64,000 bases of DNA from positions 9,114,001 to 9,178,000 of the forward strand of contig CP141150.1 of NCBI GenBank assembly GCA_035235625.1, in the 5' to 3' direction. The position numbers and the translations under genes were made by a program. Every line of letters begins with the position of its first letter. Position 1 is the first letter of the stretch. This DNA comes from Saururus chinensis. Its lineage: Eukaryota; Streptophyta; Magnoliopsida; Piperales; Saururaceae. Below the pieces are notes generated by a model. It was not told the DNA's origin. It worked only from the letters and a program-made list of their open reading frames with translations, and did not search any database. Shown one piece after another: positions 35,520 to 47,305 of this stretch.

Positions 35520-36014
35520 CATGATACGATTGCAGTAGATAAAATACATATCCACAGTCATTTCTTAATTTAATTAAGAAGTTAAAATCCACACTCTCTT
35601 GTCTCCCTCACCAGTGGCAAAGAAGAGACATCTCCATTATAGAAGGTACTGGAATGGGGCTAGAGTTATATGAGACAAAAAATTATTGCTGGTAAAAATG
35701 CATGGTTGTCGGTGCATTATCTAGTAAGTCGAAAAAAACGACAAAAATGAAGGTCTAACGATCAAAACTCCATCTACTTTCTAGATTGTGATTAGTGTGA
35801 CTATTGCCCCAATGAAAGGCGTCTTACTATTGACGTTAAGAAGAAAAGTTTCTACGAGAAACCATCAAAGTTACATCTTGGCAGAAGATCCATTTTTCTA
35901 AAAGAAAAGTTGGTACAGGAATCTGAAATAAAACACTAATTTGTCCAAAAATTTTCCATCTGAATATCTGATTAGGCAAGTCTATCAATGTGGGATAACT
36001 GTTTATGTTCTGCA

Positions 36015-36170
36015 GAATATCCCGGAGCTGTCGAACATGAGAGTTAATAGCGCACACGTTAGTACATATTAGTATATATAGATGTTACATTAGCGTACAT
36101 ACGCTATTATGTGCGTTAATTGGTTCCATCAACGTTCTTGGCTGCTGGGCTTAGCTCAAAGTCGTGTAAA
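36015..36170. mobile_element. probable fold-back MITE relic, copy 1
   Basis: Contains CGCACACGTTAGTACAT and GCGTACATACGC near a right arm TGGGCTTAGCTCA, resembling the core and outer arms of the 47072 element. It is decayed, and present in the right copy at about 45062-45215. Confidence 0.45.
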
Positions 36171-36652
36171 ATTAATGGACGTAAGGGGAATGCCCAAAAA
36201 AATAGACAATTTTCTCCTCTTTAAGATTTTCTTTTCTGGCTACCATTGATATAGCCAGAAAATGTGCAGAGATATTATGTCCTTCCATTAGATTTTTTTC
36301 TTTTATGTTCATTCACCTCTACTTCTCTAAGGCAGGTGGTGAGACCCACACCATTATCTAGCCCTTGCTAGTTGCTACTATCATCAGGTGGTGCAAGAAG
36401 TCAAATTCACTAGTAAGCTTTATCAGCCGTTGCTAGCCTCAAATCCACACACTCTAGCGTACAAAATTTGTACTAAGCTACAGTGTGCATTGTCCATTTG
36501 GGGCCATCAATGGCAGGTAAACTCCACCAGTGACTCCGTTTGTGCAGCTTTACCAGCAGACTTGAGTTCATGCTAACATTGCTTTTCACATTCTGATTGA
36601 TCTGACCTTTCTATATATATAAATTTCTTCAGTTCTTATCTCACCAACTCCC

Positions 36653-36886
36653 ATCATCCGTCTGTCTGGGATGATTAAAGCCGAACAGGTAATTCAGCGT
36701 TCTCTGGCCAGAGGTAGATCAGCTTCCACCATTAGTGTCCATAAAGGCTACTTTGTGGATTAGTTTGGGGAGGCACTGAAGCGCTTTGTGGTTCCGCTCT
36801 TCTTCATGAAGCAGCCTTTGTTCCATTAATTGCCGAAGGAAGATCAGCTTGACTTCCACCACCAAATGGGTGGTCTCACTATATGA
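36653..36886 (+). pseudogene. SAUR D pseudogene
   Basis: The reading is SAUR-like throughout ([56 protein letters not shown]), but the initiator ATG is ATC, TAG interrupts at 36761, TAA at 36827, the [11 protein letters not shown] region is shortened by 6 nt, and TGA ends it at 36884. A TATA-like CTATATATATAA near 36611 remains. The right copy at 45675 shares all these defects. Confidence 0.9.
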
Positions 36887-36889
36887 CTG

Positions 36890-38395
36890 CATTTTTCTAT
36901 ATGCATTTCAATTTTCATCCATCTATTTATGTTAGGAAATGGAGACATGATTTATAACAGATTTTATAGACAAATAAATATATCATGTAGTGGTTGTTGC
37001 ACAAGATATAATTTCTTTAAACAAAAAATATGCTTTCAAAAATATCATCATCGAAGAGATGGCCTCATTTTTTTTTGTTATTGGGTTTGATATATATAAC
37101 CAAAATTTCTAAAAGCTGGAACTATAAAGAAAAGAATCTTTTTTATTCTATCACCCTCTTTCACATGTAAGCATTTATTAAGTACGTCATGTAAAATACA
37201 ATTAGGGTATAAATAACCCTTTATCACATGTAAGCATTTATTAAGTACGTAATGTAGAACACAATTAAGGTATATATATATCTCCAACGAGATTAGAACC
37301 TAGAATATTCTAAAATCTTGAGCTTTTATATCATATAAGGTAATCAAGTCTTCTAAAAACTTGTGCGGTTAGAAGGGAAAATCTTATTATTTTTTTATAT
37401 TCTAACATGTAATACCTTGATCATCAATTCAAATGCATGTACAAAATCAATTCCCATGACTCATGGCAGACCAAAATTGAAAATTCGATGTTCATGGTCT
37501 GTCCGATCCAGTTAGTCCAAGATACCCTTTAACAGCATGTGATAATATCAGTTTAGTTTGGGATCTGTTCTTTTAAAAAAAAAAGATACAACACAAAAGA
37601 TAAAGAACCAAATACATATCCATGTGTCGTCTAGGTTGGTCTGATGTCAATATTACTATCTCCATTACATGGACAAGAATGAGAGGGAGTGCATTTTTCT
37701 TCTTTGCAGTTATAAATCATCAAGGTGGTACTATCAATGCTTTCCACATTCAGAGAGAGAGAGAGAGAGAGAGTTTAAGCTGAGACAACTGCAAACTTGC
37801 TAGGAACAAGTTGGAAAGATCAGCCGAATCATTGGGCCCTAAAAGCTGCATTCTATGCATTCAATTCCATTAGCTTAGAAAGTTGTTCTACTATTTCAAT
37901 GTCTCCAACTTTTCCACACCCAATGCACAAACAAGGGGCCGGCGAGAGGTGTTATGTTGTTTCGTTCAATCATATATTTTCATGTTCATTTATCTATACT
38001 GTTCAAATCAGGTGCTGAGTCCGACACCCTTATCGGCCGGTACGACAGAGAGAAGCTGCAAACTAGGCAGTACCTCATGAAGGTCAACGACTTGACACAC
38101 AGTGGAAGCTGAGAATTTAAGTGATGATAACAACTATTAGGAGACAAAACACTAGCAAGACCATGTGAAACCAGCTGAACCATGCCTCTTGAATGCACCT
38201 GTCTTACTTCATTTATTCACTTCTTACAGCCTAGCTTGTGTTGATTGACATTGCTCAGCATTATATTTCTATATATACACAGTATTTCTTCATTGATGTT
38301 CATCAGTCTTCCCTCTTTCTTCAAGTCTTTCTCCATTATAACATCATGTAACCTTACTTGATAACAAAAAAACATTACATCCAGCATAACCTGTA
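36890..38395. other. AT-rich spacer with the MITE empty site
   Basis: No gene. At 38044-38052 the sequence GACAGAGAG|AAGCTG is the unoccupied equivalent of the MITE insertion site at 47072-47305 in the right copy. The stretch near 37832 (GGGCCCTAAAAGCTGCAT) is the decayed equivalent of the GGGCCCGACAAGCTGCAT phrase, which holds the TGTCGG box of SAUR F. Confidence 0.6.
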
Positions 38396-38527
38396 ATGGC
38401 CATCCGTCTCTTAAGAAGGATTCAAGCCAAACAAGTTATTCAGCGTTCACTAGCCAGAGATAGATCATTGTCCACCACTAATGTCCCTAAAGGACACTTT
38501 GCTGTATATGTTGGGGAAGCTTGTTGA
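38396..38527 (+). pseudogene. SAUR E pseudogene (truncated)
   Basis: ATG at 38396 opens [20 protein letters not shown], continues [13 protein letters not shown] and stops after 43 codons. Compared with SAUR C, about 55 bp encoding QKRFVVP...FQN are deleted, joining GEA to the LLKK codons out of frame. The later DNA does not restore a SAUR C-terminus. The right copy (47661) has the same deletion. A short N-terminal peptide could still be made, but it lacks half of the domain. Confidence 0.88.
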
Positions 38528-38969
38528 AGAAGGGTGGGGAAGCTTTTTATGTCAATTGTGAAGAAGCTTCATATGTTAATTGTGCAGATACTTCTGTGTA
38601 CAACCATGGCAGTGATGGTTCTTATCCTAAACTATATTTTGATAGGTCTAACTTCTATTACAACCACTATGAAATGAATTTGATGAAAATGTTGTGGATC
38701 GATTCTGCCTTTTTTTACAAGAATTAGCAGGTCTACTTTAGCAGAGACAAGATAGGAAGTAAGAGGAAGATTTTTAGTACCGGGGCTTCTAGTAATTTAT
38801 ATACTGATCTTAGCTAACTAATGACCTGATCGGAAAAGTGAGCCCAAACTTGTTTTACCCTGATCACAAATAACCAACAGCTAATTTGGTAGTGTATCAT
38901 AAATTAATGGAGAGAGAGAGAAAGAAGCTGCAAAGTAGCTAGGAACGTACGGCAGCCAAATCATTGGGC

Positions 38970-38975
38970 CCGACA
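38970..38975 (-). promoter_or_regulatory. TGTCGG auxin response element 1, SAUR F
   Basis: CCGACA in the phrase GGGCCCGACAAGCTGCATG, a phrase shared with the SAUR C promoters. Confidence 0.55.
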
Positions 38976-39067
38976 AGCTGCATGCTATACATTCAGTTCC
39001 ACTGTGGAGGTGTAACTGTCAACTACATATGAAGGTTAGGCAGACAGTACCTCATGAAGGACAACAC

Positions 39068-39073
39068 CCGACA
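39068..39073 (-). promoter_or_regulatory. TGTCGG auxin response element 2, SAUR F
   Basis: CCGACA in the phrase CACCCGACAAGACTTGACAC, about 100 bp after the first box in the same orientation. Confidence 0.55.
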
Positions 39074-39259
39074 AGACTTGACACAGAGTGGATGCTAAGA
39101 ATTGAAGCGATGGTGGTAGCAGCTGGTAGGAGACAAAGCAATACCAAGACCATGTGAGACCAGCTGAACCTTGCTAGCTCTTCCATGCAAGTGTTTCACG
39201 TCATTATCCACTTCCACAGCCTTCGCTTGAGTTGGTTGGCATTGCCCATCATCAACTTT

Positions 39260-39269
39260 CTATATAAAC
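39260..39269 (+). promoter_or_regulatory. TATA box, SAUR F
   Basis: CTATATAAAC about 100 bp before the ATG. Confidence 0.6.
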
Positions 39270-39365
39270 ACACTATGTCTTCCTTGAAGTCCATCAGCTT
39301 CCCTCATTCTCCAAGCCTTTCTCCACTGTGTCATCAGAAATATTCTTCCTCCACCATAACCAATC

Positions 39366-39661
39366 ATGGGCATCAGTCTCTTTGGAACAATTCAAGCCAA
39401 ACAGGTCATTCAGCGTTCTCTGGTCAGAGGTAGATCAGCTTCCACCATTAGTGTCCCTAAAGGCTATTTTGCTGTTTATGTTGGGAAGGCACAGAAGCGT
39501 TTTGTTGTTCCTATCTCTTTCTTGAAGCAGCCTTTGTTCCAATACTTGTTGAAGAAGGCTGAGGAAGAGTTGGCTTCAACCACCAAATGGGTGGCCTCAC
39601 TATTCCCTGCAAAGAAGAGGCTTTTATAGCTCTGACTTCTCACTTGGAAAGTAGCTCATGA
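39366..39661 (+). pseudogene. SAUR F, frameshifted
   Basis: Opens [20 protein letters not shown] and follows the SAUR pattern through KKAEEE. There GAGTTTGGC of the right copy is GAGTTGGC (around 39570), a one-base loss. The frame then reads [10 protein letters not shown] and ends at 39629 with 87 codons and no native C-terminus. The original frame would end at TGA 39659-39661. Promoter and TATA box are intact. A shortened protein keeping the central VYVG-KRFVVP part could be produced, so function is doubtful rather than excluded. A sequencing error is also possible. Confidence 0.82.
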
Positions 39662-40679
39662 GATTCAAAAAAGGAATGACGGACACCAAGGCATGCAACA
39701 AAATAGTGGCCATCTTATCTCTCATTCTGGACCTCATGTCTTCTGTGTACAGTGATCTTTCTGATCACACAATTTTGTTTATGAGATAGACACACATATA
39801 AACTGTACATTTTTTCTTTCCTTTTCTTTACTAATACAAAAGTGGAAAAATATAGTTCTGGTTCCTTCTTTTAATTTTCTTCTCTATATACTATGTTTAA
39901 CTTGATTTTCATTTCCTATTGTTGTGATTTGTGGCGTGAAACACAAATTATGCTAGGTGGTTCTTGTCTCGTATTAGCACTAACATAGTTATTTCCATGT
40001 TAATTGAGTAAGATTGTAATTTTCAGAGGCAAATATTGATACCCACCTGCCGCCTCCCCCCAGTAACATTGGCCACACAAAAGAAAAGCTTATGGCATCA
40101 TTTTCAAAATACATCTTTTCTGAATGGTTAATATTAAAATTACAACCGTATAAGAGTCTCTCCCACTACTATAAAATATAATATTAGTGATGCTTTTATT
40201 AACGACACAAATATAAGCGTCGCTAAAAACTACTATATGCAACAAATGATTAATCGTCGCAAAAAAATAACTATTAGCGACGTTTTATATTAAGTGCTGC
40301 TAATAATTATATAATAGCGGTGCTTATTATAAAGCATCGCTACTACTATAATTATTAACACGTATAATACAAAGCGTCGTTAATATATGTCTAGTAGTGA
40401 TCCATACAACAAGTGTCGCTAATAGTTATAATAATAGTGACACTTATTAGAAAGTGTCATTAATAGTTATTAATTTAAAATAAAAAATAAAAAATAAATA
40501 TTATTAGTGACGCATAGCATTATGCATCACTAATAGACTAGATATTCGCGACACATATAATTATGTGTTGCAAATACTGTGTTTATTAGCGACACATATT
40601 ACTAAGTGTTGCTAATAATATTTATTTTATTTTTAACATAAATTTATAAAAATAAAAAATCATAAAAAAATTAAAATTA

Positions 40680-40809
40680 GATGAGAGATAGTGTACAGAG
40701 AGAGGAGAGAGAGAGGAGAGGGAGAGAGAGAAAGGGGAAAAGAGAGATGGGAGAGAGAGAGAGGAGAGGGAGAGGGAGAGGGAGAGGGAGAGGAGAGGAG
40801 AGGAGAGGG

Positions 40810-40840
<31 letters not shown>

Positions 40841-41640
40841 AGGAGAGAGAGAGGGAGAGGGAAAGGGAATAGAGAGAGAGAGAGAGGAGAGGGAAGAGAG
40901 AGAGGGGAGGGAGAGGGGAGAGTGAGGAGAGAGGGAGGGGAGAGGGAGAGAGAGGGTGAGGAGAGAGATATAAGATGAGAGAGGAGAGGGAGATTAATTA
41001 AATTTAAATTTTTTAAGATTTTTTTATAAATTATTATATTTTAAAATAATAAAAATAAAATAAAATAAATATTATTAGCGACGGATAGTATTATGTGTTG
41101 CTAATATACCAAGTATTTGCGACACATATAAGTATGCATCGCTACTACTAAGTCTATTAGCGACTCATATTACTATATGTAGTTAATAATATTTATTTTA
41201 TTTTTTAAAATAAATTTATAAAAATAAGAAATTAAAATTAGAGGAGAGATAATATGTAGGGAGAGAGTGGAGAGGGAGAGAGAGAAAGAGGAAGAGAGAG
41301 GAGAGAGAGGGGACTGAGAGGAGAGAGAGAGGAGCGAGAGAGGAGAGAGAGGGGCAAGAGAGGAGAGAGAGGGGAGAGAGAGGAGAGAGAGGGAGAGGAG
41401 AGAGAGAGGAGATAGAGAGAGAGGAGAGAGAGGGAGAGGAGATAGAGAGAGAGAGGAGAGAGAGGGAGAGGAGATAGAGAGAGGAGAGAGAGAGGGAGAG
41501 GGAGAGAGAGAGAGTAGAGGGAGAGGGAGAGAGACAAAGAGGAGAGAGAGAGGAGAGGGAGAGAGGGAGGGAGAGAGACAGAGAGGAGAGAGAGAGAGAG
41601 GAGGGTGGAGAGATCTAGAGAGAGAAAGATAAAAGAGAAG
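40680..41640. repeat. GA-rich islands of the CACTA-like element
   Basis: GAGAGAGGGAGAG tracts at about 40680-40990 and 41245-41640. The open frames over them are low-complexity artefacts. Confidence 0.85.
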
Positions 41641-41809
41641 ATAAAAGAATATTATTAGCGAAATAATATACACGCCGCTACTAGGTTGACTAATAGCGAC
41701 GTATAATTTTATAGGTCACTAATAATCAACCTAGTAGCGACACATATTTTATGTATCGCTATTAGATAGCGTATTAGCATCGCTAATAAGCTAATTTTTT
41801 CACCCGCGA

Positions 41810-42345
41810 GAGAAATTTTTGCCAGCGTGTGAAATTTCCATCGTCTGGGCGAAAATTTTACTGGTTGGTTATTTAACCCCTCGCCCCTCTCCTCATCTAG
41901 CCACCCCCCTCCTCCATCTGCCCCCCGCCGCCCCCTTCACTGGCCTCACCCCTACAGCTCCGCCCCCCTCCAAGTGGCCTTCCTCTATCGATGACTTCCC
42001 CATTCTTTCTCTTCTTTATCCGCGCCCCCCGCCACCCGCCTCCCCTCCATGATCCTGCGCTCCCTCTCCTTGCTCCGGTTGGAGCCCTCCCTCCCCCCTC
42101 TCCGCTCTGGCTAATTGAGGTCGGAGCCTCCCTCTCCCTCTTCTTCTCCGCTCTGGCTGCCATCAGCCGGAGCCTCTCCCCTCCCCTTCTTCTTCTCCTC
42201 TCCCTTCTTCTCCACTCCGGCCGCAATTGGTGGAGCCTCCCATCCCTCCCCTTCTCTCTTCTTCTTCGCTCCAGCCACAATCGGCCGGTGCCTCCCCCAT
42301 CCCCCTTCTCTCCGCTACAGTCGCAATCGGTCAGAGCCGGTAGTT
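41810..42345. repeat. GC- and CT-rich cargo segment
   Basis: Starts with GGCGAAAATTTTACTGG-type sequence and continues C/T-rich with CTCCGGCC...GGAGCC phrases. It resembles in style and position the 9920-10790 segment of the first CACTA-like element, which starts with GGCGAAAATTACTGCC. Here no palindromic second arm is seen. It is missing from the right tandem copy. Confidence 0.6.
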
Positions 42346-42599
42346 TTTTTTTAGTATATTAGTAATAATCATTTTTATAATTTATAATTTTTTTCTTTTT
42401 TATTTGCGATGCTTATATAAGCGTTGCTAATAACTATATTTTGTTTGTAATTTTACAAAATTAATAATCGATAAAAACTTTTGTTTTTAAAAAAATAATA
42501 GTTGAGACTGTGATTTTTTTGACGCTTATGGCGATGCCTTGTATATGTCAATAATAGTCATTAGTGACGCATATAGTCTTTTTGGTTCTAGTGTCATGA

Positions 42600-42840
42600 C
42601 TCATTGTAAGGAATGTGTCTTAGGGCCATTAAGGAATGTGTCTTAGGGCCATTATTGAGATCTATGGCACATACATTAGTACACGCTAACGTAAATATAG
42701 CACATGTTAGCTTAAGTATTACTCACGATAATGTATGCTAACGTGTACGACGTTGATTTTAAGAATAAATAGTCCCCAAGAATTCTTTACGCTGGGCTCA
42801 TAGTGAAAAATGAGCTTAAAAAACTCTTCCCCAGTCACGA
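42600..42840. mobile_element. fold-back MITE, left copy
   Basis: Core TACACGCTAACGTAA...CTAACGTGTACG with arms CTTAGGGCCATTATTGAGAT and GAATTCTTTACGCTGGGCTC, related to the 47072 element. TAAGGAATGTGTCTTAGGGC is duplicated in tandem at about 42608-42652 only in this copy. It abuts the CACTA-like element and is shared with 50790-51010. Confidence 0.55.
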
Positions 42841-42957
42841 TGGTATGAAATGGCGATTGTACAGGGCAAGTGGACAAGTATAGGACTCGTTGGTTCTTTC
42901 TATAAGCTTTTCTTTCAATTTGCACCCCTCCCTTAATGTTCACAATTGGATAGACGA

Positions 42958-42975
42958 GTCCAATTGATCAACACT
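42958..42975. other. junction filler of tandem duplication
   Basis: 18 bp (GTCCAATTGATCAACACT) lie between the end of the left copy and the start of the right copy and match neither boundary outside the repeat. Confidence 0.6.
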
Positions 42976-43486
42976 TTTGTAACAAGGCTTAAATTCAATG
43001 TGCGCACTTTTGCTGGATTTCTTGATCAACACTTGTTGATCAGCAATATGATGCTACCATATCACCAAAAAAAATGGTGAGAGAAACTCTAAAATGAGAT
43101 CTAACATGCCCACCCGTCATGGTGGGGTAGTTGATAAAATATTTTTGTTTTGGATAGTGATATTCCATAATAAAAACTCACATAGTTTTGATATAAGTAG
43201 GCCCTCCACAAAGTAAAGATCAGCTCACTTATCATGTAAATTTTTGATGTAAAAATAATATTTTTCTTTTTCTTTCCGTAAAACAAGATGGTAGATTTAT
43301 TTAGCGGACTAGACGAAATACATAATCCATGTGCCGTCTAGGTTCGTTCGCTGTCAATGTTGCTTTCTCCATTCAATGCACAAGAATGACAGGGCGAATT
43401 CTTCTGAGGCAGCTGCGACCCACACCAATCTCTTCCAGACTCGCAATCAATGTCCAGCGGGTGGAGAAGATGCAAAACCATTCTAC

Positions 43487-43492
43487 CCGACA
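43487..43492 (-). promoter_or_regulatory. TGTCGG auxin response element 1, SAUR C'
   Basis: CCGACA in ACCCGACAAGCTGCATGACA, equivalent to 34436-34441. Confidence 0.55.
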
Positions 43493-43604
43493 AGCTGCAT
43501 GACATACATTCAGATCAACAGTGGGCGGCTATATTGACAGTGGGCGTCTAGCTATACATTAAGGGTAGGCTCCACTCTTCAGTACCTCAGGAAGGACAGA
43601 AAGC

Positions 43605-43610
43605 CCGACA
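43605..43610 (-). promoter_or_regulatory. TGTCGG auxin response element 2, SAUR C'
   Basis: CCGACA in AAGCCCGACAAGACTTAAGA. The left copy has lost this box. Confidence 0.55.
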
Positions 43611-43762
43611 AGACTTAAGACACAGGAGAAGCTGAGACGTGAAGAGATTGCAGCAGATAGGAGACAAAGCAATAACAAGACCATGTGGACTTCAACTTGC
43701 CATTGCCTCACTTCATTATCCGCATATCACAGTCCTAGCTTGAGCTCAGTACCATTAAATTT

Positions 43763-43772
43763 CTATATAAAC
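43763..43772 (+). promoter_or_regulatory. TATA box, SAUR C'
   Basis: CTATATAAAC about 95 bp before the start, conserved at 34699-34708. Confidence 0.65.
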
Positions 43773-43862
43773 ACATCCTTTCTTCAGTGATCTTCATCAG
43801 CTTCCCTCATTCTCCAAGTCTTCCTCCACTATTACGTCTTCAATAATCCAGCATATTCAATC

Positions 43863-44159
43863 ATGGGCATCCGTCTTTATGGGATGATTCAAGCCAAACA
43901 CGTCATTCAGCGGTCACTGGCCAGAGATCGATCAGGTTCCACATCTAGTGTCCCCAGAGGCCACTTTGCTGTGTATGTTGGGGAAGCACAGAAGCGTTTT
44001 GTGGTTCCAATCTCCTTCTTGAAGCAGCCTTCGTTCCAGAACTTGTTGAAGAAGGCTGAGGAAGAGTTTGGCTTCGACCACCAAACGGGCGGCCTCAGTA
44101 TTCCCTGCAAAGAAGAGGCTTTTGTAGCTCTAACGTCTCACTTGGAGAGCAGCTATTGA
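43863..44159 (+). CDS. SAUR family auxin-responsive protein (SAUR C')
   Basis: 98 codons, giving a protein identical to SAUR C at 34798 ([10 protein letters not shown]...HLESSY), with the complete SAUR core ([38 protein letters not shown]). It keeps two TGTCGG boxes upstream, where the left copy keeps one. Its 3' flank is also nearly identical to the left copy. Both copies could be expressed, and reads from them would be hard to separate. Confidence 0.94.
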   Translation: MGIRLYGMIQAKHVIQRSLARDRSGSTSSVPRGHFAVYVGEAQKRFVVPISFLKQPSFQNLLKKAEEEFGFDHQTGGLSIPCKEEAFVALTSHLESSY

Positions 44160-44480
44160 GAATAACAAAAGAATGGAAGTTGCACCAAGGAGGTGTTCAA
44201 GGCTTGTGCATACCACGGGCTACAACAATTCCATCTGACTGTCACTCTTTAACACCCAATTTTGTGTATTGGCAACCAATGCGATCCATCTTAACATCTT
44301 GTGTCCTTCTTCCTTTTTTTGGCTCTTTTTTGTACATGCAAATGATATGTAGAAAGGTGAATATTCTACATGAAAATTGTTAATTTCATTTCCTATTCAT
44401 TTCTCTTTCCTTAGTTGTTTGAGCAATTCAGTGTGTTTAGTTGCGTGACAATCTGATAATCCAATTGGGGTTATATTCTA

Positions 44481-44583
44481 CTCTCTCCGTCTCATATTAA
44501 TAGCTCTATTAGATTTTTCAAAATGAATTAACCTCGTTCATTTTGAAAAACCAAATTGCTCTATTAATATGAGAGGGAGGGAG
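44481..44583. mobile_element. Stowaway-like MITE, right copy
   Basis: Same 103 bp near-palindrome as 35417-35519, at the same position after SAUR C'. Confidence 0.75.
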
Positions 44584-45061
44584 CATGATACGATTGCAAT
44601 AGATAAAATACATATCCAGTCATTTCTTAATTTAATTAAGAAGTTAAAATCCACACTCTCTTGTCTCCCTCACCAGTGGCAAAGAAGAGACATCTCCATT
44701 ATAGAAGGTACTGGAATGGGGCTAGATTTATATGAGACAAAAAATTTTGCTGGTAAAAATTGCATGGTTGTCGGTGCATTATCTAGTAAGTCGAAAAAAA
44801 CGACAAAAATGAAGGTCTAACGATCAAAACTCCATCTACTTTCTAGATTGTGTTTAGTGTGACTATTGCCCCAATGAAAGGGGTCTTACTATTGACGTTG
44901 AGAAACCATCAAAGTTACATCTTAGCAGAAGATCCATTTTTCTAAAAGAAAAGTTGGTACAGGAATGTGAAATAAAACACTAATTTGTCCGAAAATTTTC
45001 CATCTGAATACCTGATTAGGCAAGTCTGACAATGTGGGATGACTTTTTTATGTTCTGGAGA

Positions 45062-45215
45062 ATATCCCGGAGCTGTCGAACATGAGAATTAATAGCACAC
45101 ATGTTAGTACATATGAGCATATATAGATGTTACATTAGCGTACATACGCTAATATGTGCGTTGTTGATTGCTTCCATCAACGTTCTTGGCTGCTGGGCTT
45201 AGCTCAAGGTCGTGT
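45062..45215. mobile_element. probable fold-back MITE relic, copy 2
   Basis: Right-copy equivalent of about 36015-36170, with ACATTAGCGTACATACGC and TGGGCTTAGCTCA. Confidence 0.45.
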
Positions 45216-45674
45216 AAAATTAATGGACGTAAGGGAAATGCCCAAAAAAATAGACAATTTTCTCCTCTTTAAGATTTTCTTTTCTGGCTACCATTGACGT
45301 AAGGTCCTTTCATTAGATTTTTTTCTTATATGTTCATTCACCTCTACTTCTCTAAGGCAGGTGGTGAGACCCACACCATTATCTAGCCCTTGCTAGTTGC
45401 TACTATCATTAGGTGGGGCAAGAAGTCAAATTCAGTAGTAAGCTTTATCAGCCGTTGATAGCCTCAAATCCACACTAGCGTACAAAGTTTGTACTAAGCT
45501 ACAGTGTGCATCGTCCATTTGGGGCCATCAATGGCCGGTAAACTCCACCAGTGACTACGTTTGTGCAGCTTTACCAGCAGACTTGAGTTCATGATAACAT
45601 TGCTTTTCACATTCTGATTGATCACTACCTTTCTATATATATAAATCTCTTCAGTTCTTATCTCACCAACTCTC

Positions 45675-45908
45675 ATCATCCGTCTGTCTGGGATGATTCA
45701 AGCCAAACAGGTAATTCAGCGTTCTCTGGCCAATGGTAGATCAGCTTCCACCATTAGTGTCCATAAAGGCTACTTTGTGGATTAGTTTAGGGAGGCACTG
45801 AAGCGCTTTGTGGTTCCGCTCTTCTTCATGAAGCAGCCTTTGTTCCATTAATTGCCGAAGGAAGATCAACTTGACTTCCATCACCAAATGGGTGGTCTCA
45901 CTATATGA
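45675..45908 (+). pseudogene. SAUR D' pseudogene
   Basis: Same defects as SAUR D: start ATG replaced by ATC, TAG at 45783, a TAA further on, 6 nt shortening, terminal TGA at 45906. Shared lesions show that D was dead before the tandem duplication. Confidence 0.9.
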
Positions 45909-47071
45909 TTGCATTTTTCTATATGCATTTCAATTTTCATCCATCTAGTTATGTTAGGAAATGGAGACATGATTTATAACAGATTTTATAAACAAATAAA
46001 TATATCATGTAGTGGTTGTTGCACAAGATAAAATTTCTTTAAACAAAAAATATGCTTTCAAAAATATTATCATCGAGAGAGGCCTCATTTTTTTTTGTTA
46101 TTGGGTTTGATACAATATAACTAAGTTTTCTTTAAAACTCGAGCTATTAAGAAAAGAATCTTTTTTATTCTATCACCCTCTCTCACATGTAAGCATTTAT
46201 TAAGTACGTTGTGTAAAATACAATTAGGGTATAAATAACCCTTTATCACATGTATTTATTAAGTACATCATGTAGAACACAATTAAGGTATAAATATCTC
46301 CAACAAGATTAGAACCTAGAATATTCTAAAATCTTGAGCTTTTATATCAATTAATACGATAATCAAGTCTTCTAAAAACTCGAGGAGTTAGGAAAGGAAA
46401 ATCTTATTAATTTTTTATATTCTAACATGTAATACCTTGATCATCAATTCAAACGCATGTACAAAATCGATTCCCATGACTCATGGCAGAGCAAAATTGA
46501 AAATTCGATGTTCATGGTCTGTCCGATCCAAGTCCAAGATACCCTTTAACAGCATGTGATAATATCAGTTTAGTTTGGGATCTGTTCTTTTAAAAAAAAA
46601 AAAATACAACACAAAAGATAAAGAACCAAATACATATCCATGTGCCGTCTAGGTTGGTCTGATGTCAATATTACTATCTCCATTACATGGACAAGAATGA
46701 GAGGGAGTGCATTTTTCTTCTTTGCAGTTATAAATCATCAAGGTGGTACTATCAATGCTTTCCACATTCAGAGAGAAAGAGAGAGAGAGAGAGAGTTTAA
46801 GCTGAGACAACTGCAAACTTGCTAGGAACAAGTTGGAAAGATCAGCCGAATCATTGGGCCCTAAAAGCTGCATTCTATGCATTCAATTCCATTAGCTTAG
46901 AAAGTTGTTCTACTATTTCAATGTCTCCAACTTTTCCACACCCAATGCACAAACAAGGGGCCGGCGAGAGGTGTTATGTTGTTTCGTTCAATCATATATT
47001 TTCATGTTCATTTATCTATACTGTTCAAATCAAGTGCTGAGTCCGACACCCTTATCCCGTACGACAGAGAG

Positions 47072-47305
47072 GGAAGCATTTTTCATGCTCCCTCTTTAGT
47101 ATGAGCCGAGCGTAAGGAACGCCTGGGAACCGTCAGATCTCAAGATCGGTGGCGCACACGCTAGCGCACGTTAGCGTAATGACTTACGCTAACGTGCGCA
47201 CGCTAACGTGCGCTAGCATGTGCGCCACCGATCTTGAGATCTGACGGTTCCCAGGCGTTCCTTACGCTCGGCTCATGCTCTGAGTGGAGCATAAAAAACG
47301 CTTCC
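47072..47305. mobile_element. fold-back MITE (Mutator-like), intact
   Basis: 234 bp, almost wholly palindromic. The left arm starts GGAAGCATTTTTCATGCTC; the right arm, reversed, starts GGAAGCGTTTTTTATGCTC. Both continue GAGCCGAGCGTAAGGAACGC and AAGATCGGTGGCGCACA toward a core of ACGCTAACGTGCGC repeats. Target duplication is GACAGAGAG (47063-47071) and GACATAGAG (47306-47314), 9 bp with one mismatch, as for Mutator-like elements. The left tandem copy keeps the empty site at 38044-38052. Confidence 0.9.

Larger units (their letters stand above)
40164..42593. mobile_element. CACTA-like non-autonomous transposon (left duplicate copy)
   Basis: The left end is CACTACTATAAAAT; the right end reads inward CACTAGAACCAAAAAG. 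Flanking trinucleotides TCC and TCA differ by one base. TTAGCGACGC/GCGTCGCTAA pairs fill 40180-40620, 41080-41210, 41650-41800 and 42400-42590. Between them lie GA-rich islands and a GC-rich segment at 41810-42345. No transposase. Its equivalent in the right copy is at 49450-50785, so insertion preceded the tandem duplication. Confidence 0.72.
33942..42957 (+). repeat. 9 kb tandem segmental duplication, left copy
   Basis: Begins TTTGTAACAAGGCTTAAATT and ends ATTGGATAGACGA. The same order of SAUR C, D, E, F, a CACTA-like element and a fold-back MITE recurs in 42976-51224. The left copy is 9.0 kb and has the larger CACTA-like element. A doubled CATAAAACAGCTTTGT lies just outside its left edge (about 33914-33946). 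Confidence 0.9.

Noticed and set aside
38521-38727. 68-codon frame after SAUR E (also at 47786) as a new gene
   Set aside because: It lacks an ATG start, begins inside the SAUR E deletion junction and has no recognisable domain; it is conserved only because of the recent tandem duplication.
40681-42362. Arg/Glu/Gly-rich and Leu/Ser-rich open frames
   Set aside because: Translations of GA/CT simple repeats in the CACTA-like element; no domain, no codon pattern.
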